NCBI GenBank assembly: GCA_964536975.1 | Contig: CAZHYS010000013.1 | Location: forward strand, 1-25,643 | Reading direction: 5' to 3' | DNA length: 25,643 nt | Source of the DNA: JAKQDP01 sp964536975 | Lineage (GTDB): Bacteria > Patescibacteriota > Patescibacteriia > 2-01-FULL-39-33 | Shown here: piece by piece, positions 21,587-25,643 of the stretch | Position numbering within the stretch: position 1 is the first letter of the stretch | Layout of the letters: each line of letters opens with the position of its first letter | Notes under the pieces: model-generated | The model's input: the letters and a program-made list of their open reading frames with translations, nothing else | The model's database searches: none | What the model was told of the DNA's origin: nothing | Made by a program: the position numbers and the translations under genes

Positions 21587-21605
21587 TTCTATTGATTATC
21601 TGGCC

Positions 21606-22856
21606 TTAAGCGCTTTCGGACTGGATGGCTTTCATCAATGACTTGCCCAATCCAGCAATTACGCCTACAACCAATGCATTGCCGATGAAAAATGCTCTTC
21701 TGGCATTAGGCATACCCTCAGTATGTCCTGGCGGGAACATATCCAGCTTTTCCAATTCAATCGGGGTCAGTCTCCTATACCTTCCCGACTCAGTCTTGAT
21801 CACATGCTTGAAGCGGGAAGGCGTAGAGCCTCCCTCGCCCGTAACAATTGTCCTAGAAGGCTTATCGAGATGGTCCGGGAATGCCATGGGACCCTCAGAA
21901 TACTCATATTCGAAGCCGCTTGAGCTTTTCCTCTTTTCTTTCTTTCCCCCCTTGATATACTGCCATTTCGGCAGATCCTTCTTATCGATATAAAATTCTG
22001 CAGGTACGTCCTTTTCATCCTGCAACAGCATGCCAAGAGTGATATGCTTTCCGCTATACATCGGCTTGCCCTTGACGGTGATGACTTTCCTGTCGAACAT
22101 TATTCCTGCATCCGAGAACGGAGTAGCAGTTTCGCCGAAATTGAATTGCTTTGATATCTCGGCCAAATCGCCTTTGAGTTCGAACGACTGGGCCGGAAGT
22201 GTTTGAGTGATTGGGAATGCTTTCGCAATCACGCCGTCTTTAATCAACCAAGCTGCCTTATCTTTCAATTTCCTGATTTTGCTGCTTATGGCAGTCCCTC
22301 TCTTATAGCCCAAGATATAGATACGCTTTCTTCTTTGCGGCATGCCGTATTCTGCCGCATTTATCACGCGCCATTCGACTACATATCCTAAATCAGAGAG
22401 AGACGCCAGCATTACGGCGAAATCTCTGCCACGCTGCGATGCGGGAGACTTCAATAACCGGTCGACATTTTCAAGCATCAGGAATTTAGGCGCTTTCTTC
22501 CCCTTGTCTTCAAGTATGCGATGGATCTGCCACCAAAGAACGCCTTTCTTGCCAGCCAAGCCGGCAGACTGGCTTAAAGTGCGGGCGACAGAATAATCCT
22601 GGCATGGGAAACCGCCGACCAGCAAATCATGGTCGGGAATATCTTCCGTTTTAACCTTAGCAATATCTTCGCATGAATGGCCCTTATCGCCGAATCGCAT
22701 CTTATATACTTCTGATGCGTGCTGCGCCCTTGTCGTGGGCTCCCATTGATTGCTCCAGATAACCGTATATCCTGATTTATCAGGATTTTTACCCTCTAAA
22801 CCTATTCTGAAGCCTCCGACACCGGCAAATAGCTCGGCAACCCTGATTTTACGCAT
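21606..22856 (-). CDS. C5-cytosine DNA methyltransferase (predicted GATC-type modification enzyme)
   Basis: Motifs of the 416-aa protein in order are ELFAGVGGFRIGL (I, SAM binding, 8-20), GGFPCQDYSV (IV, nucleophile Cys85), LENVDRLL (VI, ENV at 129-131), YGMPQRRKRIYILGY (VIII), a target-recognition region (~190-370), and FFIGNALVV (X) near the C-terminus. It methylates C5 of cytosine in a specific site. Because the adjacent endonuclease is Sau3AI-like, the site is predicted to be GATC with methylation of its C, but the recognition region was not matched to any known enzyme. It is preceded by a 64-nt gap after the endonuclease gene. Confidence 0.95.
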   Translation of the reverse strand: MRKIRVAELFAGVGGFRIGLEGKNPDKSGYTVIWSNQWEPTTRAQHASEVYKMRFGDKGHSCEDIAKVKTEDIPDHDLLVGGFPCQDYSVARTLSQSAGLAGKKGVLWWQIHRILEDKGKKAPKFLMLENVDRLLKSPASQRGRDFAVMLASLSDLGYVVEWRVINAAEYGMPQRRKRIYILGYKRGTAISSKIRKLKDKAAWLIKDGVIAKAFPITQTLPAQSFELKGDLAEISKQFNFGETATPFSDAGIMFDRKVITVKGKPMYSGKHITLGMLLQDEKDVPAEFYIDKKDLPKWQYIKGGKKEKRKSSSGFEYEYSEGPMAFPDHLDKPSRTIVTGEGGSTPSRFKHVIKTESGRYRRLTPIELEKLDMFPPGHTEGMPNARRAFFIGNALVVGVIAGLGKSLMKAIQSESA

Positions 22857-22920
22857 ACCAAATAATGCTTATTTATCTTATCCACATCCTAACAGATTTT
22901 AGCACATAGATCAAATTCGA

Positions 22921-24306
22921 TCAAATTACCAAAGCTTTCTCGATATATTTGCTATTCAGCCAGAAGCATCTTTTTATCTCTTGCGTATGCTGCGGCGTTT
23001 CTATTGTATCGTTAGCATCTTGGGCATGCGGACGGACATGGGCAACCGGACTTTCCGACATCTTCGGCATATCATCATATCTGCCGCGATTGATACAATC
23101 TATGGCCTTGTCGAATACCCTTTCCGCTTCAGCCAGATCCTGCATCGGAAAATTCCAAAATTTGATTTTTTTCAATACTATCTCATCCGACCCCTTGGCC
23201 TTCTGGAATACTACGAACAGGAACTTGTTCATTTCAAGCTCCGCATGGAAATCCGACATAGTTTCCGCCTCATCATCATACCAGACTTGCGTGGCTAAAT
23301 CCTTATAATCGAACGCAGGAAATGATAATGATTCTTTCAGCGTTCCGGTGTGCTCCAAGGTCAGAACTTTCAATGTCACATTCGCCTTCTCTAATTCCTC
23401 GATCTTATTCGAGCCAGTCCCTGTCAAAATCCTATTCACAAGAAGCCGCTTGAAATTTTTCGGCTTTATTTCCGGCTTCCAGCCCAGAGAAGAAGCGATT
23501 TGAGCGCCTGTCTTACCGATATATCTGTTGAACTTATCAGAAATCACTTCCTCAACAGATTTTTCCGCCGGCTCGCCCTTATATATCGAATCAGCATCGA
23601 TACCCTTCCCCAATAGCTTGCTCTGGATAAGGAAATTCAAATATGTCTGCTTCAGTGAAAATGCCCGCGGCTTGGCAGGAATACGTGATTTAGGCTGTTC
23701 TCTAAGCACTTTGCTATTCTTAGCCTTAGTGCAAGCGCCTAGATAATAAGTATCCGCTTCTGATAGAAGATGGGCCTCTCCTCTCTTTATCTTATCGACG
23801 ATGAACTGCCAATCCTTCTTTATCTGCTCGACATCCTGTTTCGATATGTCATTGAGTAGCTCGAGCAGGTGGATGAATTTGAATTCGTAATCAAGTATGC
23901 TGGTATTTTCCAGATAAAGATAGAACATCAGCAACAGCAAGCTGTTCTTCTGCAGGAATGTGCTCGTTTCCCATTTTTCCTGCACAATTTTATCATAATC
24001 GATCATCGAGAATACAAGTCGCTCTTTCGCGGCCAATTCATTCTTCGCATGCCTTTTCAGCGGAGTGGTCTTGAGCTCTACGCCCGCGATATAAAAATCC
24101 GCTTCCGGCCGGCCGTTATTTTCCAACCCGAAGACATATTGCTCGACCAAATCGCCCAAATATCCCTTCCTGCTGCTCTTATATCTTTCAAGCTCTTTTT
24201 CTATTGTTCGGACGACATCCGCTGGCATTACATCGCGCAGAGACTTGTGCAGGATTGTTTCAGCCTGCAAAACGACATCTTCCTTTGTTTTATAATCTTT
24301 TATCAT
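22921..24306 (-). CDS. Sau3AI/MutH-family restriction endonuclease
   Basis: The 461-aa protein is of Sau3AI length. The N-terminal domain carries GYLGDLVEQYVFG (Glu55), then PEADFYIAGVELKTTPLK with Asp70, Glu77 and Lys79. That is the D-ExK metal site, falling at the same residue numbers as in E. coli MutH. RLVFSMIDYDKI follows, as in the Sau3AI group. The C-terminal half (~210-440) would correspond to the second MutH-like, allosteric DNA-binding domain of Sau3AI (type IIE behaviour), with DFHAELEMNKFLFVVFQK. Sau3AI cuts GATC, so GATC is the predicted target. The gene starts 8 nt after the radC stop and is followed by the cognate-looking C5 methyltransferase. Confidence 0.88.
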   Translation of the reverse strand: MIKDYKTKEDVVLQAETILHKSLRDVMPADVVRTIEKELERYKSSRKGYLGDLVEQYVFGLENNGRPEADFYIAGVELKTTPLKRHAKNELAAKERLVFSMIDYDKIVQEKWETSTFLQKNSLLLLMFYLYLENTSILDYEFKFIHLLELLNDISKQDVEQIKKDWQFIVDKIKRGEAHLLSEADTYYLGACTKAKNSKVLREQPKSRIPAKPRAFSLKQTYLNFLIQSKLLGKGIDADSIYKGEPAEKSVEEVISDKFNRYIGKTGAQIASSLGWKPEIKPKNFKRLLVNRILTGTGSNKIEELEKANVTLKVLTLEHTGTLKESLSFPAFDYKDLATQVWYDDEAETMSDFHAELEMNKFLFVVFQKAKGSDEIVLKKIKFWNFPMQDLAEAERVFDKAIDCINRGRYDDMPKMSESPVAHVRPHAQDANDTIETPQHTQEIKRCFWLNSKYIEKALVI

Positions 24307-24314
24307 TTGATCGA

Positions 24315-24986
24315 TTAGTGAGCAGCCAAACCAATTATGCTTTTCTGGCTATTATTAGAAATAATGACATGGTCATTGACGGATATATCCAATATCTTGC
24401 CTGCGTGGATGAGCTTTTTCGTAATTTCGATGTCGGCCTGCGAAGGCTCGATGTCTCCTGATGGATGGTTATGCGCGACGATTATGTTTGCAGCCAAGCA
24501 ATCGATAGCCGGCTTGAAGACTTCCCTAGGATGGACAAGATTCTCGCACAGCGTTCCGACCGAAATAAGCTCTTTGTGGATCAGCTGATTGCGGGCATTC
24601 AGATACAGCACGATGAAATGCTCCTTCTTGGCAGAGCGCAGCTCCTGCAGCTGAGCGGACACATCCTTGATTGATTCGATTATCGGAAGATTATTATCCT
24701 CCACTTCCAATGCGCGCTTCGTCAGTTCGAAAGCAGCGAGCATAGAGCAGGCTTTTCCAGGCCCGATTCCTTTGATTTTCGATAGTTCTCCGTATCCGAG
24801 CGACAACAAGCGCTTTTTAGGGAATTTGCTCAATATCTCTTCCGCCATCTCGATGACATTCTTGCCTGCCCGGCCGGTACCCAGCAAAATGGCTACCAGC
24901 TCACTATCGCGTAGATTCTGCGCGCCTTTCTCGATGAGCTTTTCCCTTGGCCGTTCATGCTTTGCATAATTGCTGAAATGTGCCAT
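24315..24986 (-). CDS. radC: RadC family JAB/MPN-domain protein
   Basis: Residues ~1-95 of this 223-aa protein include RPREKLIEKGAQNLRDSELVAILL-type start (split here: RPREKLIEKGAQ, LRDSELVAILLGTG) and a helix-hairpin-helix SKIKGIGPGKA. Residues 105-223 are the JAB domain with the metal motif AHNHPSGDIEPSQAD (His172, His174, Asp178). Length is typical. Despite its name, a DNA-repair role for RadC is not supported; homologues are often found on mobile elements and in defence islands. It follows the XRE regulator and precedes the endonuclease by 8 nt, so it belongs to the same operon. Confidence 0.93.
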   Translation of the reverse strand: MAHFSNYAKHERPREKLIEKGAQNLRDSELVAILLGTGRAGKNVIEMAEEILSKFPKKRLLSLGYGELSKIKGIGPGKACSMLAAFELTKRALEVEDNNLPIIESIKDVSAQLQELRSAKKEHFIVLYLNARNQLIHKELISVGTLCENLVHPREVFKPAIDCLAANIIVAHNHPSGDIEPSQADIEITKKLIHAGKILDISVNDHVIISNNSQKSIIGLAAH

Positions 24987-25043
24987 ACCCGCCTATTATT
25001 TGAATAATATTACGCTTAAAATAATGAAAAATCAAAGTATCGA

Positions 25044-25262
25044 TTATACGAAATAATTGATTGATTTCTTATACAGCTTCGCGAAGCTCTTAAGCTCGAC
25101 GACATCGATTCTCTGTTCCCCCGCTTCAACTTTGGAAACATAAGATTGCGGCTTTTTTATTCTCAAAGCCACCTCTTCTTGCGTCAGGCCGGAATCAAGC
25201 CTGGCCTGCTTGAGACGATCGGTAATCTTGAGATATTCGCTTGTGTGTATTGTCTTAGGCAT
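25044..25262 (-). CDS. XRE-family helix-turn-helix regulator (candidate controller protein)
   Basis: This 72-aa protein is essentially one Cro/cI-type domain: DRLKQARLDSGLTQEEVALRI, SYVSKVEAGEQRID, and LKSFAKLYKKSINYFV. It is the first gene of the island operon, 57 nt before radC. Small XRE proteins in this position are known as controller (C) proteins that time expression of restriction endonucleases after entry into a new host; that role is inferred here. Its own upstream region contains repeated ATATTCAA motifs that could be its operator. Confidence 0.9.
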   Translation of the reverse strand: MPKTIHTSEYLKITDRLKQARLDSGLTQEEVALRIKKPQSYVSKVEAGEQRIDVVELKSFAKLYKKSINYFV

Positions 25263-25267
25263 GAGTA

Positions 25268-25296
25268 TATGATATATTCAATATAAGAATATTCAA
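25268..25296 (-). promoter_or_regulatory. Putative promoter/operator of the XRE gene
   Basis: On the plus strand ATATTCAA occurs at 25274-25281 and again at 25289-25296, a 15-bp period, and ATATTC/GAATAT forms an inverted repeat across 25274-25292. On the minus strand the second copy gives a -35-like TTGAAT, with a weak -10-like ATCATA 17 bp on, next to the ATG at 25262. Spaced repeats of this kind suit a dimeric controller protein. The promoter assignment is weak. Confidence 0.4.
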
Positions 25297-25309
25297 AGTT
25301 AGAATAATT

Positions 25310-25457
25310 AACAAGGGAGGGGCAGTTTGCGCGCGCACGGGAGGGCGGGGCAAGCGCAGATAAAATCAGCGGGCGGCGCACCGATGCCGGAGGCATCGGG
25401 ACGAAAAATCGGCGCCGGCCTGGGAAATTCGGGATTTGGCGAAAAATCAAATCCGGC
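25310..25457. other. GC-rich gene-free stretch with stem-loops
   Basis: No gene is seen between the XRE gene and the right inverted repeat. Stem-loops include 25381-25388 with 25392-25399 (8 bp, loop GGA), and CGGCGCCGG near 25410 paired with CCGGCGCCG near 25453 across a loop of about 34 nt. GC content is sharply higher than in the AT-rich promoter beside it. Confidence 0.5.
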
Positions 25458-25533
25458 GCCGGGGCGGGCGGACAAGAATTCCTTTCCCCCCCCCCAAAAA
25501 CCCCAGTCATTCTTGTCCGCATTCCGCCCCGGC
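25458..25533 (-). repeat. Bulged stem-loop with G-rich loop (right copy)
   Basis: Outer stem 25458-25467 with 25524-25533 (10 bp), 3-nt bulge 25521-25523, inner stem 25468-25479 with 25509-25520 (12 bp), loop 25480-25508. On the minus strand the loop reads GGGG, TTTTT, then a run of ten G. Compared with the left copy, three stem pairs differ by double, pair-preserving substitutions. Confidence 0.85.
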
Positions 25534-25590
25534 TTAAAAATCAGAATTTGAAAGTTTTTTAAAATAAGTTCGGATTTCGTTCAGTATAGA

Positions 25591-25639
25591 GAGCATAATT
25601 TTAAAAGAGCCCTAATAGGGCTCTTTTAAAATTATGCTC
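25591..25639. terminator. 49-bp perfect terminal palindrome (terminator-like)
   Basis: Arms of 24 nt (25591-25614 and 25616-25639) are exactly complementary around a single central base. The core AAAAGAGCCC...GGGCTCTTTT is the same as at 18184-18222. It would terminate transcription from either side and can also extrude as a cruciform. Confidence 0.75.
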
Positions 25640-25643
25640 CGCG

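Larger units (their letters stand above)
25458..25643 (-). repeat. Right long inverted repeat of the defence island
   Basis: The reverse complement matches 18176-18355 in order: CGCGGAG, palindrome, 65-bp linker at about 78% identity, then a bulged stem-loop with G-rich loop. The match reaches the last bases of the window, so the true outer boundary may lie beyond it. Confidence 0.85.

Noticed and set aside
18176..25643. CRISPR array
   Set aside because: The repeats occur only as two inverted copies, plus two palindromes about 1.15 kb apart; there is no regular repeat-spacer pattern and no cas gene.

Overview
The window looks like chromosomal DNA of a Candidatus Phyla Radiation (Patescibacteria / Parcubacteria-type) bacterium. 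This is an inference from its style: short intergenic gaps, few Shine-Dalgarno sites, -10 boxes placed so that transcripts would be leaderless, a large secreted protein with a duplicated N-terminal module seen often in that group, and small zinc-ribbon proteins. No rRNA, tRNA or CRISPR array was found.

Layout. (1) 151-2871: a secreted, probably surface-exposed beta-rich protein behind a textbook sigma70 promoter, ended by a strong terminator. (2) 3091-5706: an AT-rich cassette (sodium:solute symporter, small zinc-ribbon protein, divergent TrmB-like regulator) bounded by a 70-bp inverted repeat, 60/70 identical without gaps, whose inner ends form the 3' ends of both outer genes. (3) 5753-6628: a DUF2090 / IolC-C-type predicted aldolase. 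(4) 16535-6887, minus strand: a long, tightly packed operon. It runs MgtA-type P-ATPase, PAS protein with a ferritin-like half module, a 66-aa second half-ferritin, a HAMP membrane receptor without output domain, an 820-aa hybrid-input histidine kinase, two CheY-like receivers, a small coiled-coil protein and phosphoglycerate mutase GpmI. Two further minus-strand genes, a Cys-containing membrane-anchored protein and a zinc-ribbon protein, lie upstream of it.

(5) 18176-25643: a defence island on the minus strand. In transcription order it holds an XRE regulator, RadC, a Sau3AI/MutH-type endonuclease, a C5-cytosine methyltransferase, Vsr, a P-loop ATPase overlapping vsr by 4 nt, a 53-aa AbrB/MazE-like protein and an Abi_C/HEPN-like protein with an RX6H motif. 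The island lies between long imperfect inverted repeats. Each repeat carries a terminal palindrome and a bulged stem-loop with a G-rich loop. The two stem-loops differ by paired, compensatory substitutions, so the fold rather than the sequence appears to be kept. Inside the island the AbrB-HEPN pair is itself bracketed by two copies of a palindrome centred on TACGTAGCATGCTACGTA.

How the parts fit: the 6.9-16.5 kb operon looks like a sensory and ion-homeostasis unit attached to a glycolytic gene. The 18.2-25.6 kb unit combines a predicted GATC-type restriction-modification system, mismatch repair for its methylated cytosines, and an abortive-infection/toxin-antitoxin-like pair. Neither bounded segment encodes a recognisable transposase or integrase, so any mobility would have to be supplied in trans. 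The window stops just outside the right-hand palindrome, which would fit an assembly break at a multi-copy repeat.
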